From: a virus
DNA length: 26,696 nucleotides
Direction: 5' to 3' (one strand)
IMG/VR virus record: IMGVR_UViG_3300036985_004439
Location: 1-26,696 of that record
Part shown: piece after piece, positions 13,341 to 20,158 of the stretch
Position numbering within the stretch: the first letter of the stretch is position 1
How the letters are laid out: every line of letters starts with the position of its first letter
The notes under the pieces: model-generated
What the model saw: the letters and a program-made list of their open reading frames with translations, nothing else
Database searches by the model: none
Told to the model about the DNA's origin: nothing
Program-made: the position numbers and the translations under genes

Positions 13341-13726
13341 ATATGCTCTCCTGTAGCGGACAGACGTGGCGTCAGCGAGCCACCCGATGTGGCCAAGTAT
13401 TGGCAGCCGGTCTGGGCGTCCGTGTAGAGCCGCATGCCGCTGCGCTCACCCTCGGCTGGGTCTGTCGCGTCACGGTCGGCTGGCCAAAGCTCGCTCATAG
13501 CCCAGAGCACTATCATCACGAGGCCTATGTACGCAGCGATGCGCTGTGCGCCTTCTGCCAGACCCTTGGCGATATTGCGCTGCAGGTGCTCGTCTTGGTC
13601 GTCCAGAACCTGCCAGTTCAAATCCTCGATGGCGGCTTGCTCGGTTTCACCCTCGCCGCAGACACGCGGGTAGTGGTCGTCAGTAGCCTTCCAGCCCGTT
13701 GCGTCTTGAATAGTATGTACGGTCAT
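13328..13726 (-). CDS. Small membrane protein with a DUF6440-like C-terminus
   Basis: A 132-residue protein. Residues ~1-55 form a soluble N-terminal part (MTVHTIQDATGWKATDDHYPRVCGEGETEQAAIEDLNW) with faint similarity to HicB-like folds. Residues ~64-81 (AAYIGLVMIVLWAMSELW) are a single transmembrane helix. The C-terminal segment SGMRLYTDAQTGCQYLATSGGSLTPRLSATG resembles the small DUF6440-type domain ('D..TG..YL....GGLTP..D..G') found in many phage proteins of unknown role. The ATG follows GAGGG at 7 nt. Confidence 0.7.
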   Translation of the reverse strand: MTVHTIQDATGWKATDDHYPRVCGEGETEQAAIEDLNWQVLDDQDEHLQRNIAKGLAEGAQRIAAYIGLVMIVLWAMSELWPADRDATDPAEGERSGMRLYTDAQTGCQYLATSGGSLTPRLSATGEHICDL

Positions 13727-13739
13727 ATTAAGCCCTCAA

Positions 13740-13949
13740 TCAGCACTTATGCTTGAGCCACCAGGCCCACCCTTCATCGGTGAACTGCACGAACCTATCG
13801 TCATTTTCATCGCAGTAGCGCAGCACCCTCACCGCCAGAAGTTTCAAGACTGACGATTTACGCCAGCAGGTACGATGCGGGTACCCAGCGAGCTTCTGGT
13901 GCTCAATCTCACGCAAGCAGTCGCGTAAGTGGTGTGTCATTCTTATCAT
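13740..13949 (-). CDS. Hypothetical small winged-helix-like protein
   Basis: A 69-residue basic protein. The order of helices followed by RVLRYCDENDDRFVQFTDEGWAWWLKH recalls the end of a winged helix, but no family is established. The ATG at 13949 lies 8 nt after GAGG; an internal ATG at 13940 is an alternative. It starts immediately after the stop of the ligase-domain-like gene, so it is in the same operon. Confidence 0.6.
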   Translation of the reverse strand: MIRMTHHLRDCLREIEHQKLAGYPHRTCWRKSSVLKLLAVRVLRYCDENDDRFVQFTDEGWAWWLKHKC

Positions 13950-13951
13950 CT

Positions 13952-14290
13952 TTAGACCCTCAGAAAATTAGCGATGCTCACCAGCGTGGCATCTAGTTTA
14001 TCACCGATGTGGTAGCCAGTGCCCGCCATCAATGCGCTCTCGTCATACAGCTGGCCGTGATACGCACCTTCCGGCAGCCCGTCGGCCAGCAACTGCAAGC
14101 ACAGCATGTCAAACAGCCTATCAGGCACCACGCTCTGGTCGCATGAGTAATACTTGTAGCTCAGCAGCAGGTAGCATGTCCACCTGTCGCGCGGGCTGGC
14201 AAGACTCCAGTCACCCATGGCGACGGCCAGCTGCAGAACGCTGGAATAGCGCTCCGCAGCGGCGTAAATCATGGTCAGGCGCTCGGCCAT
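13952..14290 (-). CDS. Hypothetical phage protein resembling the NAD-ligase N-terminal helical segment
   Basis: A 112-residue helical protein. The segment LLLSYKYYSCDQSVVPDRLFDMLCLQLLADG follows the 'YY..D.P..+D..+D.L...L' pattern of the N-terminal Ia region of NAD-dependent DNA ligases, also seen alone in small phage proteins. There is no adenylation domain, so it cannot be a ligase by itself. The ATG at 14290 overlaps the exonuclease 3' end by 16 bp. Confidence 0.6.
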   Translation of the reverse strand: MAERLTMIYAAAERYSSVLQLAVAMGDWSLASPRDRWTCYLLLSYKYYSCDQSVVPDRLFDMLCLQLLADGLPEGAYHGQLYDESALMAGTGYHIGDKLDATLVSIANFLRV

Positions 14291-14790
14291 AACATCCGCA
14301 CCAAATGATCAGCTTGGCTCTCGGCATCGTCCAGGGCGTTATGATGCGTGCCTTTACGCACGAGCTGCACGCCCGGATAGAACGACTTGATGGTCCGATA
14401 GCACTTGTCGTTCCAGAACTTCCAGGGCTGCTCGATGCCACACAAGCGGTAGGCGGACGACAAGATCGCGTTGTCAAACGCTGCCCCATTGCCCCACATG
14501 CCGGCCACATCATTGGCTATGCAGAACCCCATGAAGTCTATCAGCGCCTCTGCCAGCGGCTTGGCCTTCTCGTTATCCTTGAAGGCGGCCCGAGCCTGCT
14601 CGGATTGTTGCATCCACCACATCACGGTGCTGGCGTCGACTTCCATCCCAGCCGCCATGGAGCTCTGCAGGTTCACCTGACGGTAGAAGCGGTCCTTTAC
14701 ACCTGTGTGGTCGAAAGCCACGGCGCCAATTGCGATGATGGCGGCGCGACTGCCATTACCCATCGTCTCCAAATCAAGCATGATGTCCAT
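14275..14790 (-). CDS. DEDDh 3'-5' exonuclease (DnaQ / RNase T fold)
   Basis: A 171-residue exonuclease. Exo I is DLETMG with D6 and E8; Exo II is WGNGAAFDNAIL with D106; Exo III is HHNALDDAESQADH with H150 and D155. All five catalytic residues of a DEDDh enzyme are therefore present. The segment AIIAIGAVAFDHTGV and the short length resemble phage exonucleases of the Rv2179c-like group. It could degrade or process DNA or RNA ends during replication or host takeover; the substrate cannot be told from the sequence. It lies in the 16571-12152 operon. Confidence 0.85.
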   Translation of the reverse strand: MDIMLDLETMGNGSRAAIIAIGAVAFDHTGVKDRFYRQVNLQSSMAAGMEVDASTVMWWMQQSEQARAAFKDNEKAKPLAEALIDFMGFCIANDVAGMWGNGAAFDNAILSSAYRLCGIEQPWKFWNDKCYRTIKSFYPGVQLVRKGTHHNALDDAESQADHLVRMLWPSA

Positions 14791-14792
14791 CG

Positions 14793-14981
14793 TTATACCC
14801 CAGGGTGCTTATAGCGGCTTGGCTTGACGGCGCTGACAGTCTGCGCGATCACACGATTGCCTACTAGTGTGCGAGTCACCTTGTGGCCATCAGCCAGCGC
14901 CCAGTCTTTCTGCGCACGAAATTGGTTGAGCGCTTGCAGTTCGGTAAGGCCGTCTCGGGCCATGAGTTGTTTGAGGGTCAT
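14793..14981 (-). CDS. Hypothetical small phage protein with helix-turn-helix-like N-terminus
   Basis: A 62-residue basic protein: MTLKQLMARDGLTELQALNQF is a helical start that could be part of an HTH, then VTRTLVGNRVIAQTVSAVKPSRYKHPG. No family is recognised. The ATG follows GGAGAAGAGATAAT, and the stop of the upstream zinc-ribbon gene is adjacent, so it is part of the same operon. Confidence 0.65.
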   Translation of the reverse strand: MTLKQLMARDGLTELQALNQFRAQKDWALADGHKVTRTLVGNRVIAQTVSAVKPSRYKHPGV

Positions 14982-14982
14982 A

Positions 14983-15141
14983 TTATCTCTTCTCCTTCGC
15001 CCGCTCTATGAGCTTGCGGATTATCGGCATGTGAATTTGATAACCGGTCTTACAAACTGGCCGGTCGTTGTCTGCTACTGCCCACTGCATCTGGCAGCGG
15101 TGGCAGTGATACTCGTCATTTACTCTGCGCGCCTCGCACAT
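14983..15141 (-). CDS. Small zinc-ribbon protein
   Basis: A 52-residue protein beginning MCEARRVNDEYHCHRCQMQW. HCHRC followed by a further cysteine and histidine (PVCKTGYQIHM) makes a plausible small zinc-binding site, and the C-terminus is a basic helix (PIIRKLIERAKEKR). The frame is open to 15258, but the extension antisenses nothing sensible and covers the preceding gene. The ATG at 15141 overlaps that gene's end by 22 bp, so I chose it. The GGGAG ribosome site is close to the start. Confidence 0.6.
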   Translation of the reverse strand: MCEARRVNDEYHCHRCQMQWAVADNDRPVCKTGYQIHMPIIRKLIERAKEKR

Positions 15142-15566
15142 ATCTCCCGGTACTCCACGTCTGCGCCACGCGCCAGCGCAGCCTCGATGCCTTGCCGCAT
15201 CCCGCCCGATACGCCAAGGTCGGTGTATACGACCACCTTGTCGGCAGCAGGGCCCCACGCAAAGCCCGCCAGGATTCCCAGCTCGCGCTCCTCCGGGATG
15301 CTATCGTCAAGCGTTACGGTATACAGGCCATGGCTAGCAAATGGCGCCTCGCCGCGCAGCATGCTGTCCCGCAGGCACTCGGCGAGGTATGCCCGATTGC
15401 GCGATATCATTGCCGCTGCCAGCGCCCCGGTCTCGCAGTTGCCTCGACCTATATGGCCACTCGGCAGCTGAACCTCGCAGACGGTGCGACAGTCAGACCA
15501 GAAGGTCTGGTAGTTGTCTGGCCGGCAACCGCCAGCGTATGGGGATTCAAGTATTACTAGCTGCAT
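15120..15566 (-). CDS. DUF7768-type phage protein
   Basis: A 148-residue protein with the hallmarks of a common phage family of unknown activity. VILESPYAGG opens a Rossmann-like strand and loop, AYLAECLRDSMLRGEAPFASHGLYT follows, then DDSIPEERELGILAGFAWGPAADKVVVYTDLGVSGGMRQGIEAAL. The fold suggests a nucleotide or nucleoside binding protein, loosely like nucleoside deoxyribosyltransferases; that is an inference. The ATG follows a strong AAGGAGG at 8 nt, one of the best ribosome sites in the operon. Confidence 0.78.
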   Translation of the reverse strand: MQLVILESPYAGGCRPDNYQTFWSDCRTVCEVQLPSGHIGRGNCETGALAAAMISRNRAYLAECLRDSMLRGEAPFASHGLYTVTLDDSIPEERELGILAGFAWGPAADKVVVYTDLGVSGGMRQGIEAALARGADVEYREICARRAE

Positions 15567-15727
15567 AATGGGTCCTCCTTCCGTGCTTGTTGTTCTTCCA
15601 GCAGCTGCTCGATGCGTCGGCGGCGAGCCACTTTGTCTGGGTCTTCTTTGATTGGCGTCCGGTAGCGTGCGTCAATAATGCTGGCCGCTGCTGGGCCTAT
15701 TGGCTTGCCGTTACGACCCGCTGCCAT
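15557..15727 (-). CDS. Hypothetical small basic protein
   Basis: A 56-residue, strongly charged protein (MAAGRNGKPIGPAAASIIDA, then DPDKVARRRRIEQLLEEQQARKEDPLC) ending in a long basic/acidic helix. No family is recognised. The frame extends to 15898 but that part only shadows the DUF3310 gene. The ATG at 15727 overlaps the DUF3310 stop by 17 bp, and the stop overlaps the next gene's start, fitting the tightly packed operon. Confidence 0.65.
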   Translation of the reverse strand: MAAGRNGKPIGPAAASIIDARYRTPIKEDPDKVARRRRIEQLLEEQQARKEDPLCS

Positions 15728-16121
15728 TGAGTTTCTCCACCAGCTTGTTGAGGTACCAAGCCGCTTTCTGGGCGTCTTCCACACCATTCTTCTCCCACAT
15801 GCGCAGCAGGTACTCAACGGCGCGATCGTAGTCGGAGAACTGGTCGAGCGTAGCACCAGCTGCGGTCGCCTTGGCTGCCAGCGCTTGACGGATGTCATAC
15901 ACCTCTACGCCCGGCAGCAGCTGGTAGTGCTTGGGGTTCTGGACGGTGTCGTGGGTCTGGATGACACCGATAGGCCGCAGATTCGCACTCCGCCACTCAT
16001 CGTCATTCTCTGAGGCTGCCCACATTTTCAGCACGTCGTCCCAGTAATACCACTTACCTCCGTCTTTACAGTACTTCAAGTCATTGCTCTCATGCGTTGC
16101 GCGATCAGGTATGTTACTCAT
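15711..16121 (-). CDS. DUF3310-family phage protein
   Basis: A 136-residue protein. NPKHYQLLPGVEVYDIRQAL, then YDRAVEYLLRMWEKNGVEDAQKAAWYLNKLVE, is the DUF3310 signature ('P.HY.....E..D', 'G...KY..R...K.....DL.KA..YL..L'), related to the domain in T7 gp1.7, which affects nucleotide metabolism. A preceding segment (LKYCKDGGKWYYWDDVLKMWAASENDDEWRSANLRP) is an extra module. The ATG at 16121 overlaps the XRE stop by 8 bp and follows GAGGAG. Function in this phage is unknown. Confidence 0.8.
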   Translation of the reverse strand: MSNIPDRATHESNDLKYCKDGGKWYYWDDVLKMWAASENDDEWRSANLRPIGVIQTHDTVQNPKHYQLLPGVEVYDIRQALAAKATAAGATLDQFSDYDRAVEYLLRMWEKNGVEDAQKAAWYLNKLVEKLNGSGS

Positions 16122-16374
16122 TGCTCTTCTCCTCTGTTGTGAATAGCTCAAATCTAGCCGTCTGCCAGTCAGCAGTCAAGAAATAATTATATCCAACCAA
16201 GCCTTGCTGTTTGAGCCACAGCAGCAGCCTTATATGCGACTCGGCGATGGCTGGCGGCGACTGCTCACCACGCTCCCACTTGCCATAGGTGTCGCGATGC
16301 ACCCCCAGGCAAGCGGCCATCTGCTTGATGTTAAGGCCCAGCGCTTGCCGGGCCTGTAGGAATTGTGGCGTCAT
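16114..16374 (-). CDS. XRE-family helix-turn-helix regulator
   Basis: An 86-residue regulator. Residues ~5-45 (FLQARQALGLNIKQMAACLGVHRDTYGKWERGEQSPP) form a canonical XRE/Cro HTH: Q-A-R-x-A-L-G-L, M-A-x-x-L-G-V, then Y-x-K-W-E-R-G-x-x-x-P. The C-terminal half is helical and may dimerise. It is the second gene of the operon, with its ATG overlapping the previous stop (TAATG). It is a candidate repressor of the AAGATA-ATTA-TATCTT dyads in the non-structural promoters; no direct evidence links them. Confidence 0.8.
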   Translation of the reverse strand: MTPQFLQARQALGLNIKQMAACLGVHRDTYGKWERGEQSPPAIAESHIRLLLWLKQQGLVGYNYFLTADWQTARFELFTTEEKSNE

Positions 16375-16571
16375 TAACGGATGCCATATTCTTCATCCAG
16401 CGCATCGAAATGTTCTGGCCCTGCCGTGCCAAACACCACATCACCGTCTTCAAGGTCAGCCAAGCTATCTCGGAAGTCTTCAAAGCGGAGGAAATTCGCA
16501 TCCGGATAGTCAACCATGTCGATCTCCGCTACGCCATTCACTGTGTCTGCCATAAGAAAACGTGCGTTCAT
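16374..16571 (-). CDS. Hypothetical acidic protein, first gene of the 16.6-kb operon
   Basis: A 65-residue, very acidic protein (MNARFLMADTVNGVAEIDMV, FEDFRDSLADLEDGDVVFGTAGPEHFDALDEEYG). The charge and size are reminiscent of DNA-mimic or small inhibitor proteins, but no family is identified and this is only a resemblance. GAAGG precedes the ATG at 16571. It is the promoter-proximal gene of a long operon (16571 to 12152). Confidence 0.68.
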   Translation of the reverse strand: MNARFLMADTVNGVAEIDMVDYPDANFLRFEDFRDSLADLEDGDVVFGTAGPEHFDALDEEYGIR

Positions 16572-16622
16572 CTCGTTTACCTTCTTACTTCGGCTCAGCC
16601 CGTTGCCTCACCTGATGAGTTA

Positions 16623-16651
16623 ACTATAAGCCTAGCAGGCGTACATTGCAA
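16623..16651 (-). promoter_or_regulatory. Non-structural-class promoter G (16.6-kb operon)
   Basis: Minus strand: TTGCAA (16646-16651), 17-nt spacer, TATAGT -10 (16623-16628), 52 nt before the ATG at 16571. It lacks the dyad of the other class members but has the same spacing and a GGGCTG in the leader. Confidence 0.7.
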
Positions 16652-16653
16652 GC

Positions 16654-16681
16654 AATAAAAAGCCCTGAATGTGACAGGGCT
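16654..16681 (-). terminator. Rho-independent terminator after the portal gene
   Basis: Minus strand: AGCCCTG and CAGGGCT form a 7-bp stem around a 7-nt loop, followed by TTTTATTG. It lies just past the portal stop at 16691 and immediately before promoter G. Confidence 0.85.
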
Positions 16682-16690
16682 CTCAATTAT

Positions 16691-18022
16691 TTACAGCATT
16701 GTGCCTAGCGTGGCCGGAACTGGTAGGTTTGCCCGGATGCGCAGCTCCTCCTCGGTCTCGGGGTCGGTCAGCACGATCCCGGCAGATGCCAGTGATTGCA
16801 CGTAGCGGCCAAGAGCGTCCAGGCTTTCTCGCTGGATGACACCTGGCCGGAGGGTGGGCATGTACGCCGCATCCAGCCCATTCCAGCGCCAGAGCATTGG
16901 CAGCAATTGCCGCTCCAGGCAGTTGTACAGGCTATCAAGCCACGCCTTGGCGGCCCGCTCGAACACCTCAACCATGTCACCCATGGCATTCTGGGCGCCG
17001 GAGGTACCAGAACCCCCCATGAATAGGAATTGCAGCAGCATGCTACGCGACACCGCCATGTCGTGGTCTTGAATGGCGCGATCGTAATCCACACTGGACG
17101 CGCCGCTGGGTGTGAGCAACTCGACTTGCAGCTGCTGGGTGCTCGTGAAGGTCTTGCCACCGTCTACCCCGATATTCTCGTAGGGTTTTGACCACAAGGT
17201 CACACCGGCCTGCTGGTTCACCTTGATTTTGGGGGCGATGCTCTCAATCTCGGAGACTATCTTGGCGTAGGCGGCACGCTGCACCTCCGGCACGCTCTCA
17301 TCGGCTGCCAGGCGCTTGATGTCGGCGTTTGCCGTCACGACCGGAAAGCCTGACATGCGCTCGGCCAGGATGGCGCGGAAGGATTTGAGGCGGTTAGCGT
17401 AATACCAGTCGTCATACCCGGCCCGCAGCAACGAACGTCCCTCGGGGCTGCCCTTGTGCTGAATAGGGACGAAATGCACCGCCCGATCGCTCGGGATAGT
17501 GATTTGAGCCAAGCCGGTGGGCGGGTACTGCAGAATGCCCTGCACCCGGCCAGTCTCGTCTGTCATCCAGTCGGCCAGAGTATCAGGGTGGACCTGCACG
17601 ACCTGGCCGATGCCAATCGTGCCGTCTGCTTGGGCTTTGCGAGTGATATCCACAAAGGCCCAGCCATACGGCAAGGCGCTGGCAAGCTGGTCGAGGAAGT
17701 CAACCCAGGTGGCCGAGAGAGGGTAAGTAGGGTCGCCAAGCGTCGTCAGGGTCTTGTAGACCCACTTGGCCAAGTCGTCCGCCAAGTCCGGGTCGGCCAC
17801 ACCCTGGGCGCTATCGACGTGGAAATCGGTGGTCTTGAAGATATTGGTGATGCAGGTCATCGCCCCGCCGACGGTGGAGCTGTTGAGCATCTTGCCAATG
17901 GTCTTGCGGCCTTTGCTGCCTCGTAGGTCGGGCAAGTACTCGTCGTCTACACTGGTACGCCCGCCGTTGCCTGCTCGGGCATAGCTAAGGGATGCCAGCG
18001 GGGTGTCTTGTTGGTCGGCCAT
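16691..18022 (-). CDS. Portal protein (DUF935-like)
   Basis: A 443-residue portal subunit, the dodecameric DNA gate of the capsid. YGWAFVDITR, then VVQVHPDTLADWMTDETGRVQGILQYPP, then VHFVPIQHKGSPEGRSLLRAGYDDWYYANRLKSFRAILAERMSGFPVV follow the Mu gp29/DUF935-type portal pattern, including the conserved 'P.GRS.LR..Y..W..K....' stretch. The C-terminal part (LRIRANLPVP) resembles the ending of DUF935 proteins. AGAGG precedes the ATG. It has its own extended -10 promoter (35 nt upstream) and terminator, so it can be expressed alone. Confidence 0.85.
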   Translation of the reverse strand: MADQQDTPLASLSYARAGNGGRTSVDDEYLPDLRGSKGRKTIGKMLNSSTVGGAMTCITNIFKTTDFHVDSAQGVADPDLADDLAKWVYKTLTTLGDPTYPLSATWVDFLDQLASALPYGWAFVDITRKAQADGTIGIGQVVQVHPDTLADWMTDETGRVQGILQYPPTGLAQITIPSDRAVHFVPIQHKGSPEGRSLLRAGYDDWYYANRLKSFRAILAERMSGFPVVTANADIKRLAADESVPEVQRAAYAKIVSEIESIAPKIKVNQQAGVTLWSKPYENIGVDGGKTFTSTQQLQVELLTPSGASSVDYDRAIQDHDMAVSRSMLLQFLFMGGSGTSGAQNAMGDMVEVFERAAKAWLDSLYNCLERQLLPMLWRWNGLDAAYMPTLRPGVIQRESLDALGRYVQSLASAGIVLTDPETEEELRIRANLPVPATLGTML

Positions 18023-18056
18023 GCGGGCGCGCCTCTGGTGTTAAAGGGTTGCCCGC

Positions 18057-18067
18057 AGTATATCACA
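18057..18067 (-). promoter_or_regulatory. Structural-class extended -10 promoter (portal)
   Basis: Minus strand ACGTGTGATATACTG: TATACT at 18057-18062 preceded by TGA, 35 nt before the ATG at 18022, directly after the upstream gene. No useful -35 is present at 16-18 nt. Confidence 0.7.
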
Positions 18068-18075
18068 CGTCAATG

Positions 18076-18645
18076 CTAGGCGGGTAAGTCCAGCCCGCCC
18101 TCGTAGAACTCAAGGCGGGCGGTGACATCTTGCCCGGCGCTGAGGGATTCGAAGGTGAGCAGATAGCTAGTGTTAGGCGCCAGTATGCGGTTGCTGCCGA
18201 ACGAGGCGAGCGTGGAGCCCTTAGAGTTGGTCGCATCAGGCCCAATAAGGAATAGCGGGGCCGCCACCTCATCTCCATCATCTGTCAGCGTGAAGCCTGT
18301 CAGCAGTTGGGTTTGAAGTGTGGCCGCAGCCCCAGGAGTGGTGTTCATGTTGTACACCTGGTCGGGGGTGCCGCCGGTGTAGGTCGGGTCTTTGTACACG
18401 CGGGCGATAATGCCATTATCTGTGTAGGCAAACACCCGCGCCTTGAGGTCAACAGGAAGCGCGCCGGTCTTGATGATAGACGTGGCGCGCTGCCCGCTTG
18501 TCATGCCAGTGAGACGCCGCTGAGCCTCCCATTGCGTCCCATTCTTGGCGTTGGCCTCGGCGTACCCCTGGACGACAAACGCCCCGACACCCCGCCGTAT
18601 CTTGTCCACGAACCGCCAAAACAACCCATCGTACTGCACGCCCAT
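18076..18645 (-). CDS. Unknown protein, probably virion-associated
   Basis: A 189-residue protein. The N-terminus (DGLFWRFVDKIRRGVGAFVVQGY) is amphipathic. The C-terminal two-thirds are beta-rich with many G, T and S residues and end ILAPNTSYLLTFESLSAGQDVTARLEFYEGGLDLPA, which reads like a beta-sandwich decoration or fibre domain. I do not recognise a named family. The ATG at 18645 follows GAGG and lies 32 nt from a structural-class extended -10; a GTG at 18654 is less likely. The promoter type, and the place just before the portal, suggest a virion or head-assembly protein; this is an inference. Confidence 0.75.
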   Translation of the reverse strand: MGVQYDGLFWRFVDKIRRGVGAFVVQGYAEANAKNGTQWEAQRRLTGMTSGQRATSIIKTGALPVDLKARVFAYTDNGIIARVYKDPTYTGGTPDQVYNMNTTPGAAATLQTQLLTGFTLTDDGDEVAAPLFLIGPDATNSKGSTLASFGSNRILAPNTSYLLTFESLSAGQDVTARLEFYEGGLDLPA

Positions 18646-18666
18646 ATCCCGCACCTCATAGCAGAG

Positions 18667-19023
18667 TCATGCGGGCATTATACCAGCTTGGCGCAATATC
18701 GCACACACCGCGCAGTTCTTGTTACCAACTGACCGTATGTGGTTGAGTGGGTGCCGCACGCACTTGGTGCCGACGTAGAACCTGGCGCCCATAAGCTTAG
18801 CGACTTTACGGCTACGCGGCACCAACTCATCCGGCACCACGTAGCCGCCTGGTTCAACGACCGGCCACAATGGGCGACCTTGCGGACCGTGTTGCTTGTA
18901 GTACGCGGTCTTGGCAGCCGCTATGGCGTTCGGCTCGGTGCTGGACTGCGCGTCATACGTCCAGACAGCCTCTGGGTGACGACCTACGCGCCAGCTGCTA
19001 TCTGGCAGGCGGGAGACTATCAT
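18667..19023 (-). CDS. Hypothetical protein with C-terminal treble-clef-like zinc site
   Basis: A 118-residue protein. Residues ~80-113 (ARFYVGTKCVRHPLNHIRSVGNKNCAVCAILRQAG) contain C-x-x-H and C-x-x-C groups in the arrangement common to treble-clef zinc modules that precede HNH-type endonucleases, but no nuclease domain follows. The N-terminal half (SRLPDSSWRVGRHPEAVWTYDAQSS) is unrecognised. The start overlaps the previous stop as ATGA. The promoter for the next gene lies inside its 3' end. Confidence 0.68.
   Translation of the reverse strand: MIVSRLPDSSWRVGRHPEAVWTYDAQSSTEPNAIAAAKTAYYKQHGPQGRPLWPVVEPGGYVVPDELVPRSRKVAKLMGARFYVGTKCVRHPLNHIRSVGNKNCAVCAILRQAGIMPA
18677..18687 (-). promoter_or_regulatory. 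Structural-class extended -10 promoter (18076-18645 gene)
   Basis: Minus strand CTGGTATAATG: a perfect TATAAT at 18677-18682 preceded by TGG, 32 nt from the ATG at 18645. It lies inside the 3' end of the previous coding region. Confidence 0.65.
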
Positions 19024-19211
19024 TCCTTGCGCCTAGCGGGCCCGCACGCCAGCAACAGCGCGGCGAACAGGAACCAGCCCCAGCCGTCCGCATCCATGAG
19101 CGCGAGGTAGGCGGCCACGAAGCCGAACAGCAGGCACGGGATGTTAGCTACTAGCAATGTTTTACCCACGGCCAGTACTCCCAAAGCCGCCCAGCCTATC
19201 AGACTCCACAT
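19020..19211 (-). CDS. Small two-helix membrane protein
   Basis: A 63-residue protein that is mostly hydrophobic: LIGWAALGVLAVGKTLLVANIPCLLFGFVAAYLALM and WGWFLFAALLLACG form two or three membrane segments, with a basic tail (PARRKE). It could be a holin-like or inner-membrane protein, but nothing nearby is a lysis gene. The ATG follows AGGAG at 8 nt and overlaps the dUTPase 3' end by 50 bp; the stop overlaps the next start as ATGA. Confidence 0.65.
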   Translation of the reverse strand: MWSLIGWAALGVLAVGKTLLVANIPCLLFGFVAAYLALMDADGWGWFLFAALLLACGPARRKE

Positions 19212-19662
19212 CTGGCAGCTCCTCGCACTCTACCAGTTCGACAGGCTCCACGCGCTCGACCATAAGCTGGCAGAGCCGTTCGCCATCGGCGATCGCCTGG
19301 ACTTCTCGGCTGTGGTTGACCAGCGTCACGTAATACTCGAGCGAGTAGTCCTCGTCGCCCACGCCCACGCAGTTGATAAGCGTAAGGCCCTTCTTGAGGC
19401 TTAGCCCACTACGAGGATACATTTTAAGGCAGTAGCCAGGTGCTGGACGCATCGCTAGGCCGGTCGGCACCAAGACCCGATCGCCCGGTTGCAGCTGCAG
19501 CGTACCGTGCGTGATGTGCGCCCACACCTCGCCGTGCTGCGTGAAGCACTTGACGGTTTCAGTGTGCAGACAGGCCCTGACATCCAGGCCGGCGGCCAGA
19601 GCTGTGGCACGGGCTGGCAGAGTGGCCAGAGGTGTGAGTTTCTTGACGTAAAGTGTGGTCAT
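19162..19662 (-). CDS. dut: dUTPase (dUTP diphosphatase)
   Basis: A 166-residue trimeric-type dUTPase that hydrolyses dUTP to dUMP and pyrophosphate, keeping uracil out of phage DNA. All five motifs are present: AAGLDVRA (~23-30), PRSGLSLKKG (~83-92), VGVGDEDY with the catalytic aspartate (~99-106), CQLMVERVEP (~131-140) and the C-terminal RLGGFGSTGRG. Compared with most members, motif 3 reads G-V-G-D rather than G-x-I/V-D, a minor change. The ATG at 19662 overlaps the previous stop (ATGA); an in-frame extension to 19713 is unlikely. It is in the 20483-18667 non-structural operon. Confidence 0.92.
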   Translation of the reverse strand: MTTLYVKKLTPLATLPARATALAAGLDVRACLHTETVKCFTQHGEVWAHITHGTLQLQPGDRVLVPTGLAMRPAPGYCLKMYPRSGLSLKKGLTLINCVGVGDEDYSLEYYVTLVNHSREVQAIADGERLCQLMVERVEPVELVECEELPDVESDRLGGFGSTGRG

Positions 19663-19916
19663 TTGACAATCCTCACATACTTCCAAACTCCTACTCGGCC
19701 CAGATGACCGCATGCCCCTTCAGGCCGGCAAATGCAAATCTCGTCGCCCGTGTCATCTGTAATGCCAAAGGACCACTTAGAATGTAAGTTACGCTCGTAT
19801 ATCTTGCCAGCGGTGATGTACTCGCATTTGGTGTAGGTGGTATGGACCGCCTCTATGCGGCTTACTACTGGCACCTCGCGCAGACGGCGCGGCCCCTTCT
19901 TGGTTTTACGAATCAT
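19659..19916 (-). CDS. Small SH3-like phage protein (paralogue of the 20271-20483 gene)
   Basis: An 85-residue protein with a basic N-terminus. CEYITAGKIYERNLHSKWSFGITDDTGDEICICRPEG is a small beta-barrel-like pattern ('T.GK.Y.......+.I.DD.G.E....'), found in many small phage proteins of unknown role. It aligns with the 20271-20483 product through TAGKxYE, HxxWSxGIxDDxGxEICxxRP and HLxRxGVWxYV, showing duplication. GAGG precedes the ATG at 19916, which overlaps the upstream stop as ATGA. Confidence 0.72.
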   Translation of the reverse strand: MIRKTKKGPRRLREVPVVSRIEAVHTTYTKCEYITAGKIYERNLHSKWSFGITDDTGDEICICRPEGACGHLGRVGVWKYVRIVK

Positions 19917-20158
19917 GCTAGCAGCCTCTTAACGATTGGAAGGTGATTGTAGAGATGGTAGTTATCCGTGGTCAGCTGGTTTACAACGTTGCGCTCGAAG
20001 GCGCCCAGCTCAGGCCACATATTCTCCAGCGCACCCCGGCAGTACTGCTTGTGCTGCCAGTTGCTGCCGGTTACTTGAGTACGGGTGAGATAGTAGCTGG
20101 TGTGGCAGTGACCTTGCGTCGCAAGATGCCGATGAAGTGGCCGTGACGCCACGACCAC
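19913..20158 (-). CDS. 3' part of a probable frameshifted phage gene
   Basis: This frame ends YYLTRTQVTGSNWQHKQYCR, then GALENMWPELGAFERNVVNQLTTDNYHLYNHLPIVKRLLA, which reads as a real protein. The first ~15 residues (from the GTG at 20158) lack a ribosome site and look like noise. The preceding gene (20071-20274) reads well only up to GILRRK and continues into this frame after a -1 shift near 20113. The two are best seen as halves of one ~120-residue protein, split by a one-base deletion or by frameshifting. An ATG at 20020 could otherwise start a 35-residue peptide. Confidence 0.6.
   Translation of the reverse strand: MVVASRPLHRHLATQGHCHTSYYLTRTQVTGSNWQHKQYCRGALENMWPELGAFERNVVNQLTTDNYHLYNHLPIVKRLLA

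Noticed and set aside
16179-16194. AT-rich dyad AGAAATAATTATATCC resembling the promoter dyads
   Set aside because: It lies inside the XRE coding region and has no -35 at 17 nt, so it is probably coding coincidence (VGYNYFL).
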